From Pictodentalium vernedei (taxonomy: Eukaryota; Mollusca; Scaphopoda; Dentaliida; Dentaliidae): a DNA stretch of 64,000 nt. The DNA is taken from the NCBI GenBank assembly GCA_031216915.1, contig CM062295.1, positions 178,822,927 to 178,886,926 of the forward strand. The letters are read 5' to 3'. Of this stretch, positions 1 through 9,628 are shown piece by piece. Below the pieces are notes generated by a model. It saw only the letters and a list, made by a program, of their open reading frames with translations, made no database searches and was not told the origin of the DNA. Made by a program: the position numbers and the translations under genes. Each line of letters opens with the position of its first letter. Within the stretch, counting starts at the first letter, position 1.

Positions 1-702
1 GGAGTTCATAGTGTTTCCACTACGAACATCCGAATCCAAAGACACAACTGTGGTGCTCGACGGCGAAGAGACCACAGCGATGGGCTCGGCCGGCAGCCCC
101 TTCCGACTTCGCTGAGTTGAAGTCAGGGAAGGCTGAGGCCGATATCCCACGTCTACAGTATCGGACAGTCCTGCAGTCCCCTGCAGCGAAAAGCCGAGGC
201 CGGCTGAAACAGATAACGAAGCAGACGGGCCAGCAGCAGTAGTAGATACGTCGAGAGTCGTTGAGGCTGGTGAAATAGTGGAGAGAGCACACCGGCTCGG
301 CTCCGAAGGAGGAGTCACAACCCTAGTGACAGCCTCAGATGTCGACTGGAGGGGGACCGTAGTCCCGGAACCAGGCATCTCTACACCAGAACACTCAACG
401 GCTCCCGCAGTATCCACCACAGGAAAACACTGCACATCCCCCACGGAGGAGGAATAACTCTCACCAGACAAAGTCGACTCGGGAGGCCCCGAACGACCAC
501 GTTCTCCTTTCCCACGGGAGCGGGAGGCACGGCCACGAGAACGAACGACACGGTTTACTAACGCCCAGAAGGTGGAAGACCATGTTCCACAGACACCACA
601 CGGCCGCTCGGCCGAACACCCATTACAGGAGGAACAAGACAAATGTACATCGTCCACATGCTTTGGCAGCAGACATTGCCCACAGGGAATTGTCCTGGGC
701 AT
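1..702 (-). CDS. gag-like N-terminal fragment of a retroelement, runs off the left edge
   Basis: A single frame stays open for 234 codons from an ATG at 702 to the first base of the window, so its end is not seen. The first 45 residues are rich in cysteine (pattern C-G-Q-C, then C-S-S-C-N-G-C, then C-G-V-C) and look like a zinc-binding knuckle. The rest is Ser/Thr/Pro-rich and low in complexity. This layout fits the first protein of a retroelement, and the GC content is higher than in the surrounding introns. A primer-binding-site-like stretch lies upstream at about 853-872. The family was not identified. It is treated as a virus-like fossil; the visible part is open. It could instead be an exon of an unrelated Cys-rich protein. 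Confidence 0.4.
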   Translation of the reverse strand, partial: MPRTIPCGQCLLPKHVDDVHLSCSSCNGCSAERPCGVCGTWSSTFWALVNRVVRSRGRASRSRGKGERGRSGPPESTLSGESYSSSVGDVQCFPVVDTAGAVECSGVEMPGSGTTVPLQSTSEAVTRVVTPPSEPSRCALSTISPASTTLDVSTTAAGPSASLSVSAGLGFSLQGTAGLSDTVDVGYRPQPSLTSTQRSRKGLPAEPIAVVSSPSSTTVVSLDSDVRSGNTMNS

Positions 703-1410
703 GATAGAGGTGAGAGGAGCAGAGAAGTGGAGATGAGAAAACAGAACACCCCCAAAGAAGAGAGAAAGGTGACAGAAACAAAGACCCCAGAAGGTCGACC
801 GGGAACCACCCAACAGGAAGACTACTCTCAAAAGAAAGAAGAAACACTGCAGGAGTGGAACCCCGCTGACACCTAACTCTAACACAATTAGAAAATTTTG
901 CAAAAAAAGCATTAACAATAATTGTGAAAAAATCTAAGTCCGAACCGCGTGGCACGCGAAATTCGCGAGCGACTCGAGAGAGAGCAAATAAAAATACATT
1001 ATGGACATATAATAGAAAAGAGAATATATAAAACACTGTTCCTGAGAATACAAAGGAAACACTGTGGTATAATGAATCAGGAATCATCAAACATCGAGCT
1101 GGTGGAACACTGATAAGCGTGCAAAAACATCTCGACACGAAGCGGATTTTAAAAAGAATGAGTCTTTAGAGACGGTATATGCGCACTGGCAACGGAAGTC
1201 GTGGAGTTGTACTTGGGAGAGAGCGTCCCGTACTGGGTCTGCGCCGGTTGCACTCGACCCAGTTTTGGCTTATTTTTATTGGTGCTTTTGCACCACTTTT
1301 CTTTCCCAACTTGCTTGGGAAAGACAAAAATAGAGAGTATTTTATCCGAGTTAGGGACTTCCACTGTAGTGCAAGCCTGTAGTAAACAATTGTGAGTAGG
1401 TTGATAAGAA
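703..1410 (-). mobile_element. possible 5' leader and LTR of the same retroelement
   Basis: No coding sequence is convincing here. Read on the minus strand, a stretch at about 853-872 resembles the complement of a tRNA 3' end (GTGTCAGCGGGGTTCC, tRNA-Leu-like). The roughly 500 bases before it (about 1400 to 875) would then be the 5' LTR, and they include an AT-rich TATA-like patch near 1025-1035. The junction with the DIRS element lies between about 1390 and 1415. A second LTR would lie outside the window, so the call rests on position and the primer-site match only. Confidence 0.3.
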
Positions 1411-1431
1411 ATACATTTTACAGGACGAGCA

Positions 1432-2433
1432 GTGGATGCAATTTCTAACTGCAGGTGGACCTCCTCTTCATTGAATTACGCAGCGAAGTGGAGGGTTTTC
1501 TTCCACTGGTGTACGGACCAGTCTGTAGACATCTATGATCCGTCCATTCCACAGATTTCCAATTTCCTGGTCTACCTGTTTGACGTACTCAAACTGCAGC
1601 CCGTCACTATTAAGGGCTATAGGTCTATGTTATCAGACACTTACGCTCATCATGATAACTTGGCTAATGGATCAGATACTTCTTTATCCAAGCTAGTTAG
1701 AAATTTTGCTATCAATAGACCTAGAAGCCTCAGAATAATTAAATGGAATTTGGCTTGGGTTCTGTTGAAGCTTCAAGAAGCTCCATTTGTTCATGAGCAG
1801 TTAGACGATGTAGAGTTCAAATTCTTGACCTATAAAATGGCCTTTCTCTTTGCCTTTGCCTCTGCCAGAAGAGTTAGTGAACTTCAAGCATTATCTGTCG
1901 ATGATTGCCATTACCATAGTGTGGGTAATACTATTACCCTTACTACGGGAATGGGATTTTTGGCTAAGAATCAGATTCCGGATAAGTGCCTGGAACCTAT
2001 TATTATTAAGGCTGTACCGTCCTCGGATAACCGTACACCTTTGCTGTGTCCAGTAAGAGCAATGCGCATTTATAAACGTCGATCAGATTTTATTAGAAAA
2101 GGAAGAATAAGATTCTTTCTTTCGTTGATTCCTAACAGAAAAGATATATCTGTTCATTCTATCACTAGATGGATTCAGTTGGCAATACGCATTGCCTATG
2201 AAAGTCTATCTTCGGATCAATGTTCTGTCTACAAGATTTCAGCACATGAGGTTAGAGCACTGTCCACTTCTTGGTCTTATTCTAACAGTATAGGCATTAC
2301 TGATCTGATGAAGGCTGCATACTGGACACAGTTCTCTTCATTTACCAAGTTTTATCTTAGAAATTTAGAGTCCATTTCCGGTGACCTTAGATCTTTGGGT
2401 CCTCTTTCTGTTGCTCAGAATGTCGTCCATTAA
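1432..2433 (+). CDS. DIRS tyrosine recombinase (open frame)
   Basis: This 333-codon frame encodes a lambda-integrase-like tyrosine recombinase, the enzyme DIRS elements use to insert a circular DNA copy. Visible family marks are the first arginine box (A-S-A-R-R-V-S-E-L, about residue 145), the HxxR box (S-A-H-E-V-R-A-L, about residue 278) and a terminal tyrosine segment (F-T-K-F-Y-L-R, about residue 308). Similarity to the other DIRS copies begins a few codons before the ATG (T-G-R-A), so the natural start may lie further upstream. The frame reads as whole, but the element around it is only a 3' part. Activity cannot be judged from sequence. Confidence 0.8.
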   Translation: MDAISNCRWTSSSLNYAAKWRVFFHWCTDQSVDIYDPSIPQISNFLVYLFDVLKLQPVTIKGYRSMLSDTYAHHDNLANGSDTSLSKLVRNFAINRPRSLRIIKWNLAWVLLKLQEAPFVHEQLDDVEFKFLTYKMAFLFAFASARRVSELQALSVDDCHYHSVGNTITLTTGMGFLAKNQIPDKCLEPIIIKAVPSSDNRTPLLCPVRAMRIYKRRSDFIRKGRIRFFLSLIPNRKDISVHSITRWIQLAIRIAYESLSSDQCSVYKISAHEVRALSTSWSYSNSIGITDLMKAAYWTQFSSFTKFYLRNLESISGDLRSLGPLSVAQNVVH

Positions 2434-2590
2434 TTTTACATCTACAAGGTGTTTAGGCAGTCTACTCGAGCACTGACTCCGTTTCGGCAGTCTACTCGAG
2501 CACTGACTCCTCTTTCTGTTGCTCAGAATGTCGTCCATTAATTTTACATCTACAAGGGGTTTAGGCAGTCTGCTCGAGCATTGACTCCGT
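2398..2590 (+). repeat. tandem duplication of about 106 bp just after the recombinase frame
   Basis: The segment starting CCTCTTTCTGTTGCTCAG and running through GGCAGTCTACTCGAGCA is present twice in direct orientation (about 2398-2500 and 2505-2590), overlapping the last codons and the 3' untranslated part. An extra short copy of the CTCGAGCACTGACTCC end sits between them. Confidence 0.7.
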
Positions 2591-3505
2591 TTCGCTGCCC
2601 TCTTCGCTCTGAGAAATGTATCCTCAGAACAAGGGGAGGGGGGGAGAGACGGTTTTTCCCTCAGGTTATCTGGCTTTATAGTGAAAAGCAAGGGAATACC
2701 TCCTCCAGGGACAGTAGTCCAGCATTGGTGCTGGGTAGTTTTAATGTATAGCTCGGTGTGAAGCAATAACTATGTCTCATTTATGTACTGTTTTTAAAGT
2801 GTAGCTCACTGTGAAGCAATTGTATATGTTATGTGTCATACAGGAATTAATAACACATTTAAATGAGCATTCTCTGGACTAGCTTTATATATTGGATTCC
2901 TTCACCGAATTAGCATAATGGGTTATGCTGGCATTAAATGGAGAAATTATGTAATGCTCAATTACATTGTTGGTGTTATGTCATTCTCTTTTCTAAAAAA
3001 AAAAGAGGACATATGTAATTCCTATGTCTTCTCCTATTCTCCTGTAGGAGCTATTCTTTATCGAAGTAACTGAGAGATTGGATTTTCCTTTAAGTCCTAG
3101 GCCCTCCAGCCTTTTTACGATTCAGCTAGTCTGGGCCATTGGTTGTAGTATAAAAATATGATAAATTTTAAGTAATTTGTATATTTTTTATACTTACCAA
3201 TGGCCCAGACGGGGATGGACCTCTCATGAGTGGGCACTCATACCTCCCCGCTGATAAAAACATTTAGCAAGCACTGTAGAAAGAATGATGGTTGGTGCCA
3301 ATGTCGGTACCTTCCTGGATATTGCGCATGCGCAGATAACAAAAGTATGGAGGACCAGATATGACTTGAGTTTTTTTGGTTTTGTATGCAAATTTTGGGG
3401 ATTGGGGGTGCAAAATTTGTGTTTGGCACAGAATTGAATTGAGTTAGCACCAGCTAGTCTGAGCCATTGGTAAGTATAAAAAATATAAATTACTTAAAAT
3501 TTATC

Positions 3506-3828
3506 ATTTTTGCTACTGGTTAACAACTCAACCTGTCTGCATTATGGGATTCAGACAATGGGAAATACACAGAATCCAATTTATACAAATCCTAAATAAA
3601 ATAATAAGGCCTCAACATCCTGCAAGATTTGCATTAGTTACATTCCATGAGGTAATAGTATTTTATGCAATATTTATGTAAGTTGAATTCTGAGGGATTT
3701 TTTATGTCTGAATCCATTTCTCAACAAATATTTCAAGAGGTTGCGAGCCATATGACAGTTTCTGGACAGGCCAGTCAAAATGTGATGTGTAAATTGATCG
3801 AAGCGAAGCGCTGAGGTCAATATGCACA
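3506..3828. other. no recognised feature
   Basis: AT-rich intron-like sequence between the DIRS end and the first TTAA hairpin element. No coding frame, repeat or motif was recognised. Confidence 0.5.
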
Positions 3829-4066
3829 TTAACAATTTACCCAAAGAATCGGCCGCAACTGCCGGCGTAATATGCAAATTCAGTAGTTGAAAAAATATTA
3901 TTTTTCTAAACATTTCAACAAAACCATATCATGTGACCCCTCGTTGGAACGAGCTCGTTCCAACGAGGGGTCACATGATATGGTTTTGTTGAAATTGTTT
4001 GAAAAATGTTTTAAAATTATATTTTAAAAAAAATTTTGATATCGTCTGCATTGGGTAAAGGGTTAA
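3829..4066. mobile_element. T1 hairpin MITE, TTAA-flanked
   Basis: A non-autonomous hairpin element of family T1: TTAA at both ends, ends related to TTAACCCTTTACC, and a near-perfect central hairpin whose arms read CATGTGACCCCTCGTTGG and its complement. Loop side and flanks match the copies at 34014, 48433 and 35481. The TTAA target and CCC ends are what piggyBac-type elements use; the parent transposon is not in the window. Confidence 0.8.
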
Positions 4067-4549
4067 CCCTTTATCCAATGCACAGAATCTCAAAATTTAT
4101 TATTTTAATTATTGTTTCTTCAAATTTTTCAAACAATTTTCACAAAACCAAATCATGTGATCCCCTCAATGCAATGACCTCAATGAGCTCATTCCAATGA
4201 GGGGTCACATGATATGGTTTTGTTGAGATATTTTATAAATTTTTGTTTTTCAACTGCTAAAATTGTAAATTATGTGGATGTGTGGAGCTGATTCATTAGG
4301 TTTGTTTGCTTGTTTGTTGGTGGTTAACGTCACATATTTATGCACCATGGCTAATCGTGACACAACATGGAGATGAGGTCAAGTTTAGTCAATCGTTGAT
4401 CAACATGTTGCCCATTTTAGAGAACTTTCACCCCAAGCATTGGTGACTGGTCCTATTTTACGAGTAAAGCGGAACTGGGTTACCACAGTAAAAAAGTGCT
4501 GCCTACTTCCTGGGGTTCCCACGGGGAGATTCATTAGGTAGAGGGTTAA
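4063..4549. mobile_element. T1 hairpin MITE, split by a SINE
   Basis: A second T1 copy begins in the very TTAA (4063-4066) that ends the previous copy and closes at TTAA 4546-4549. A SINE at 4301-4527 interrupts it. Removing the SINE and one copy of its 11-bp duplication leaves an element close to the usual 240-250 bp. Sequence is more diverged than the first copy. Confidence 0.75.
4301..4527 (-). mobile_element. S1-type SINE with 11-bp target duplication
   Basis: Minus-strand SINE of family S1: head resembling GTGGGAACCCC, a body found in at least six copies in the window, and a 3' tail (TATGTGACGTTAACCACC then an A-rich CAAA run). It is flanked by a perfect 11-bp target-site duplication, gattcattagg, at 4290-4300 and 4528-4538. 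This is the mark of LINE-driven retroposition. No clear tRNA A and B boxes were seen in the head. Confidence 0.8.
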
Positions 4550-4992
4550 GCAACCAGGCTATCAACTACTACATTGCTTGCAACTTTATGCAAAATTTGT
4601 TACATTATACCAAAATTACAGGGTGGGGGGTAGAGTATCAGATCAAGAACAATTGTCTCCTCCATATATTCTGTTTTTCATATTTCCATTTTTCAGCAAG
4701 GAAATTACTCTCTCATGAAGAATGTGTTTACATAAATTCCAACAAGGTGGAAAAGGTCAAATTTGTCCTTTAAAGATAGATTAGTTGATTATGTTGCATG
4801 CCACTGATATCCCTATTTTTCCTTTCAGGATTTCACTCACATTTCTGCAACAGCATACAGAAATGTTTCACCATCAAACGTTTATGATGTTCTTGCATGT
4901 ATTACAATTTTCAAAATGTTGTCATCTGATTACAGGCCATATCATAAAATATTGGCCAGAGAAACTATAACAGATTAAGAGGGAAATAAAAA
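4550..4992. other. no recognised feature
   Basis: Short unrelated frames only; AT-rich intron-like sequence. Confidence 0.5.
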
Positions 4993-5621
4993 CAACAGGC
5001 CCCAGGGGGCCTGAGGGTGCTCACCTGACATGGTAGTCTAAATATCAAACCAGGGACTTGATTTGAATAAGCTGCATACGCCCTCCTAAGAAAAGCATAT
5101 ACCAACTAGATGAAGCAATTGTGCGCACACAATACACAGGATCTTCCTTCTATTTTCAGTTCCTGCACTTTTACGTCCCAAAATTGAGATAAATGCATAA
5201 AAAAACAGATTTTTTTTTTATTTTTGTTCGGAAATTTTCGAAGTCCCAAACAAAATATTTTCAGACTAAAATTTTTTTTCTTCTTCTTAAAATTGACCAA
5301 AACGCATAAAAAAACAAAAAACTAATTTCCAGATTTTGGTCCAAAATTTTCTAAGTCCCATCCGAACCCCAAATTTTCAATGTAAAAAAAAATTGGCCCC
5401 ACCCCCCCCCCCCCACCCCCCCTCCTCAATATAAGCAGAAACCAAATTTGAAGAAAAATCCAAATGCTCCCTATATAACTGCTACTCATGTGAATTTTCA
5501 TTGAACTGCAGCCAGTGGCTTGGGAGAAAATGATCCAAACACCACCTTCACAACGTACGCCGGACAACAGACAAAAAGTGATCAGAAAAGTTCACCCTGA
5601 CTTTCAGTCAGGTGAGCTAAC
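4993..5621 (+). mobile_element. HL-A Helentron-like element, short form
   Basis: Begins near CAACAGGCCCCAGGGGGCCTGAG (hairpin-forming), followed by the subterminal GCTCACCTGA, and ends TCAGGTGAGCTAA, the inverted match. The body has relics of the family's repeat unit and a conserved tail region (tcatgtgaattttcattgaa) shared with 45460-45630, then a GCCGGACAACAGACAAAAAG stretch. Only about 630 bp, against 2-2.9 kb for other copies. A run of C at 5401-5425 lies inside. Confidence 0.65.
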
Positions 5622-5869
5622 AATGGAGATGTAATATTTTACAAGATATTTTCATCTAGATCCTGTCTCCATTTTCACTGTTCAACATTCCAGCACATGT
5701 ATATTCTCTGTTCCAAAGTAATCAATGGTTAATTGGTAGTAGAATGGTTATAACTAAATGGTTATAACTAAATGGTTAATCAGTTACAGGATTCTCTGAC
5801 CATTTCAGAACTAGCCAGAACTACTGTCAGAAGAATGACACGGAAAATATAAATAGACTGGTTTATCAG
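5622..5869. repeat. intron sequence with a short tandem repeat
   Basis: Mostly unremarkable. At 5742-5779 the unit TGGTTATAACTAAA is repeated two to three times. Confidence 0.5.
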
Positions 5870-6115
5870 TTAACCCCCAGAGGAGGGTTTTTTTTTCATT
5901 TTTGCAACATTTTGACAGTCTACATGTACATCCTGTGGCTGTGCTGTTGTTTCTGGGCACATCTTGGCTGCCTTTATTGCCAGCCAAGACACAAATGTCA
6001 AGGTACTTAGAATGTAAGCTGCAAATTTACCCAGAAGAGTATATGTTGGGGCACCTGCTCTGTTACAGAACACAGTTATCAAAGTCAGAATTAGGCCTTT
6101 ATAGGTAAAGGTTAA
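5870..6115. mobile_element. T4 hairpin MITE, TTAA-flanked
   Basis: TTAA at 5870-5873 and 6112-6115 bound a 246-bp element starting TTAACCCCCAGAGG and ending GGTAAAGGTTAA. A central stem (TCTTGGCTGCC... GCCAGCCAAGA) lies near 5961-5990. Related stems and flanks occur at 31068-31255 and, with less similarity, near 54250, so this is a repeat family distinct from T1. Confidence 0.65.
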
Positions 6116-6129
6116 CCAACTTCCATAAA

Positions 6130-6350
6130 TTAACAATTTATATAATTTTTTTTTTCCAGAAAGGTGTCATTCCCAATCTGACAAGCTATAAATTGCATAA
6201 TCTCTTCCAAAACACATTTTATTTCTTCTCTTTGGAATGAGTTCATCCTGCTTATACTACAGTACAAGTCAAAATACGTTGTAGGATAACTGCTATAAAC
6301 TGCGTATCTTTCTCTTCCTATACTGATAAGATCAGAATCTGACATCATTT
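6130..6350 (-). CDS. possible last exon of the ZDHHC-like gene
   Basis: On the minus strand an acceptor-like site (GAGAGCTTTTCAG) is followed at once by a frame of about 73 codons that begins K-M-M-S-D-S-D-L and ends at a stop shortly after I-N-C. The phase-0 entry fits the phase-0 end of the exon at 16075-16190, and the peptide is not obviously from a repeat. DHHC enzymes of this group have long, poorly conserved tails, so similarity cannot settle it. It may be chance; other exons could lie between the two. Confidence 0.25.
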
Positions 6351-6593
6351 TCTGAAAAGCTCTCAGTGAAATGAATACATGCTAATGTTGAATGTACTGG
6401 GGCCAAACAGGTCTGTACATGCAGTTAACAGATTCAATTTGTCCTGAAGGAATGGTAATTAGCTTGCAGTTTGAAAATTAAATTCTGTTAAGCAATCTTT
6501 AATTACGTGGGACCCATTGTAGTGAATGGTGATTGCTATTTTGAGAGATGAAGGATTAATACTTAAACCCGCCTCCCCTCTCCCACACCCCTC

Positions 6594-6965
6594 CAAGAGA
6601 GTGGTGGACAAGTGGATAAGTGCGCTGGTCTCTCGTGCCAGAGGTCCTGGTATTGATCCCCGATAGAGAAAAGTTCTCGAGGTGTCTGAACACTCTTGGT
6701 CAGCATCAATTGTGGGGTTGATGCTGTCACAGCATACCATCCTATTGGGTGGGGACATAAAATGACTGTCCTCTGTGCAGGGAGAAACACACTCTGTGCA
6801 AGCTAAAGATCCCTTCGTTGTATTTCGAGAAGAGCAAGCCCACGAAGATGCCACTACAAAGGTCATCCCACACACCGCCGTCATTGAGCAAAGGAGAGGC
6901 ATTAATATAAGTTGCATAACTTGTCTGCCAATCCTTGTAAAACAAATAAGATTAAATGAACAACA
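6594..6965 (+). mobile_element. tRNA-derived SINE (S3), diverged
   Basis: The head has an A-box-like GTGGATAAGTGCGCTGG and a B-box-like GGTATTGATCCCCG spaced as in a tRNA. The body GTGCAAGCTAAAGATCCC is a common invertebrate SINE segment, and the sequence ends in an A-rich stretch. No target duplication was found, so the copy is probably old. Confidence 0.55.
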
Positions 6966-7164
6966 GCCCTACAAAAAAAAAAATGTTTTGATTCTCATGG
7001 AATCCCTCACTGAAACTGAAACCCATCACTGGACATTTTTATTGCCTTGCAGTATTTCGTTCCATCATTACTACAGTAATTGATTCAGTGACCAGGCTTC
7101 AATATATTAAAATGAAGAGGATAACTGAACAAGCAAAACAATTTAATTTTTAAAATTAAAGGAG

Positions 7165-7332
7165 TTTATTTCCATAATTATGCACTTTTTATATTTTCTG
7201 TGTGTTAAAAGACAGTGAAAATACTCTTAATTCATGCTCACTGCATGCAAGAAAAAAAAAATAAAAACCTCCCTACTTCACTAATTTGAAAACAAAATTG
7301 CCTGAGAATTAATTTACTTATTTTATTTGGCC
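7165..7332. repeat. R2 interspersed repeat copy
   Basis: Shares the order purine-rich AAGAAAAAAAAAAT, then CCTCCCT, then TGCCTGAGAATTAATTTACTTA with 61040-61231 and, more weakly, with 15340-15430. All three lie next to, or run into, other elements. Type unknown. Confidence 0.45.
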
Positions 7333-7513
7333 TTAACCTGCAAAGTACATTTTACAAATATTTTTTATCGAAAATTTCAAAAAGATAACTAAAGAAATCA
7401 CTGGTGGAAGAGTTGATTTTTAGAAATCGAAATTTGGATAAAAGTGCTAAAATAAGGAGGGGAGATCTGCTTTCCAGGACAGGAATATCTGCCAACAGCA
7501 TGCAAAAAGTTAA
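7333..7513. mobile_element. T2 element lacking its central hairpin
   Basis: TTAA at 7333-7336 and 7510-7513. The right half (AGGAATATCTGCCAACAGCATGC) matches the T2 copies at 9886, 14628 and 38737, but the strong central stem of those copies is absent. About 180 bp. Confidence 0.6.
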
Positions 7514-7711
7514 GAAGCATAAGGGATCTACTGATTGAGGGAAGAATGAAAAATGCAAGCAATAAAATTAATACCCTAGAACTAAGCTGTGCAGCTCCAA
7601 CAGATCTCTGAAAGAAACAATATGCAAAGTGAAAGAACATGAAGGAATGTGAATAAACATGAACTGCATAATGCGTTCAGTGTCTGTAGAAGCCAAATGA
7701 TTGACACCTTG

Positions 7712-7829
7712 TTAACCCTCTGCACTCTGATGTCAAAATGGCAAGGTTTTCAGCAGCAAATATTCCCCAAAATGCAGTTTGATATTTAACTAAATACATC
7801 TTGCTTGACAAAGCTCACTGAACTCTGTC
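7712..7829. mobile_element. T3 hairpin MITE, half copy
   Basis: Starts TTAACCCTCTGCACTCTGAT at a TTAA and runs to a decayed stem (TGACAAAGCTCACTGAACTC). The matching complete copy lies at 10328-10481 in the opposite orientation. The remaining half is not seen. Confidence 0.55.
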
Positions 7830-7846
7830 AAAGATATATAGAGGAT

Positions 7847-7970
7847 ATCTAGTGTTTTTGAGTGGATACTGAAACTTATCTCATGAGTAACTCGTGCGAG
7901 CGAAAATAAACACTTATCTGTCACAAGTGAGAAAATTTTTGGTATCCACTCAAAAACACTAGATTTTCTT
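7847..7970. mobile_element. P1 short inverted-repeat element
   Basis: Roughly 120 bp bounded by perfect inverted ends of about 21 bp, CTAGTGTTTTTGAGTGGATAC and its complement. A second copy, split by a T1 element, is at 33892-34293, and one end is repeated at 8299-8322. No coding capacity. Confidence 0.65.
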
Positions 7971-8420
7971 TTTATTATACACTTTTTATAAGAATCTGAT
8001 AATTCCAGTTGTTTCAACCTTGCAGTGATGCATGAAAGTAAACAGCACACTGAATCATTGATACATGGAAGTGATTTAACCGATACTCGGAACAGATAAT
8101 GTCTTGCAATCTGATTCAGCTGGTGGGTTTCTAATCCAAACATGGCCTGAAAGTCTGTAATACAAGTTTTTGGCTTGGTACGTCCTTTCAAAGGACGTAC
8201 CAAGCCAAAAACTTGTATTGCAGACTTTCAGGCCATGTTTGGACTAGCGGGTTTCATGCATCAATACAACGTGAATACGTGTTGATTGGAAATGATTGGT
8301 ATCCACTCAAAAACACTAGATTTACTTTTCATTATACGTTTTTTGGAACAAATTGATCATTTCCAGTGATAATTTGACTTGTATTCACCTTGAAGTGATG
8401 CTTTGAAAGCCACCATTTTG
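7948..8420. repeat. long hairpin (8127-8251) between direct repeats
   Basis: Arms of about 60 bp centred on 8189 form a nearly perfect hairpin containing CTTGGTACGTCCTTT and its complement. Flanking it, a segment of about 110 bp (TATCCACTCAAAAACACTAG ... tgatgc..tgaaag) occurs twice in direct orientation, at 7948-8040 and 8299-8410. The layout suggests that one element inserted into a repeat, or a composite foldback element. Confidence 0.6.
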
Positions 8421-8605
8421 ATTGATACCGTGAAAGTGAAAATTTCTATATCTTCACAGTGGGGGATACAATTTCTATCTTTTCGCTATTTCTTCGATAA
8501 TGTATCGTTTAGCATATAATAAAATGGGTTAAATTCATAGTTAAACAAGAGAAAAACAAATTGATTGGAAAAAAGTCTGCGGCACCACCTGTGTTTCAGG
8601 GGTTA

Positions 8606-8965
8606 TTTATTTATTTATTTATTGGTGTTTAAGGTCACATATTTCTGCACAATGGCTAACCATGACCGTGACAGTTTTATGGGTGGAGGAAGCCGGAGTA
8701 CCCGGAGAGAACCACTGAGCAACGGCGAGCAACTGTCAGCTCCCCAACATACCAACTCCACACAAGCAGGGTTAGCATTGGTTGAAGACAGGTGCACCAT
8801 CGACGTGCAGTACGCCTTAGTACACAGCGTCACCGTGCCCCCACGTGGGCAATGGGGGTGAAGTGTCTTGCCCAAGGACACAACGCAGTAGCCGCAGGTG
8901 AGATTCGAACCGAGGACCTCTCGGCTTGCAGCCTGCAACTCTACCAACTGAGCCACCGCGCCCCC
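8606..8965 (-). mobile_element. S2 tRNA-derived SINE with 13-bp target duplication
   Basis: On the minus strand: tRNA-like head with A box (GTGGCTCAGTTGGTAGAG) and B box (GGTTCGAATCTC), then TTGGGCAAGACACTTCACC, a long body, and a tail TATGTGACCTTAAACACC with (AAAT)n. It is flanked by gtttcaggggtta at 8593-8605 and 8966-8978. Close to the copy at 39502. Confidence 0.88.
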
Positions 8966-8978
8966 GTTTCAGGGGTTA

Positions 8979-9628
8979 AATATGTTGCAAAGTGAGGAGG
9001 TTTCAGACAGTCACCTCATCAGTTCTCTTTGCATTGATTCTGACTTCATCAATGTGATTAATACTAATCATAAAGGTGCATATGAGTGGGTCAACATTCA
9101 AATAATTCTGAACTTACCTAACACCCAAACTTAATGTTTTTTATACCATGTTCGCCTATGTTACTACCTGTGAAAAGCTTCTACTGCGGTTAAAAAATTT
9201 TACACCTATAGTAGGAAGTTCATCCAACTTGACCTTTGATATGACGCAATTTCCGACTTTGATACATTCACACTTCGCGATGTTTCATTCAAACATACGA
9301 CGTTTTGCGGTACTATCTACTACGTACAATGACTTATTAAGTTTAAAATACCTAAAATTAAATATTTAAAATAAAATTTAAGAAATGTTAATAATAATTT
9401 GACTGAAAAAGCAAGGTAAATTCAATCAACTTTCATGATGTGTCTAGCTGTCAATCAAGCATTCAGGTGCAGCCATTAGTACTGCCCATGCACTGGTGTA
9501 GATGTAAACAAAGCAAGCCGAGTGGTTAAAACCTTTATCCTACTCGTGGTTTAAATCTGATTACCGGCCCTAGTATCTATTTATTTCATATATATCATTG
9601 CATATATATGTTATACATATAGCAATAC
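8979..9628. other. no recognised feature
   Basis: AT-rich intron-like sequence. No repeat family or coding frame was recognised. Confidence 0.5.

Larger units (their letters stand above)
1411..3505 (+). mobile_element. DIRS-type retroelement, 3' portion (fossil)
   Basis: Parts seen: a tyrosine recombinase frame, a 3' untranslated part related to that of the DIRS copies at 19.1 and 62.1 kb, and the terminal repeat region at 3095-3505. The terminal region has two inverted arms (3163-3210 and 3454-3500) around about 240 bp containing a motif (TTTGGGGATTGGGGG) shared by all DIRS ends here. The 5' portion (gag, RT, RNase H) is not present; the element abuts the minus-strand retroelement near 1410. 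It belongs to a different subfamily from the 18.3-kb copy, and its end sequence is closer to the fragment at 16740. Confidence 0.8.

Noticed and set aside
623-1138. A 171-codon minus-strand frame
   Set aside because: It crosses the likely leader and LTR and shadows the better Cys-rich frame; composition is not protein-like.
2365-2766. A 133-codon minus-strand frame with repeated peptides
   Set aside because: It is the antisense of the recombinase end and of the tandem duplication after it.
6459-6917. A 152-codon minus-strand frame rich in Cys
   Set aside because: It covers the antisense of a tRNA-derived SINE.
7790-8203. A 137-codon minus-strand frame
   Set aside because: It runs through hairpin elements and one arm of the 8127-8251 stem.
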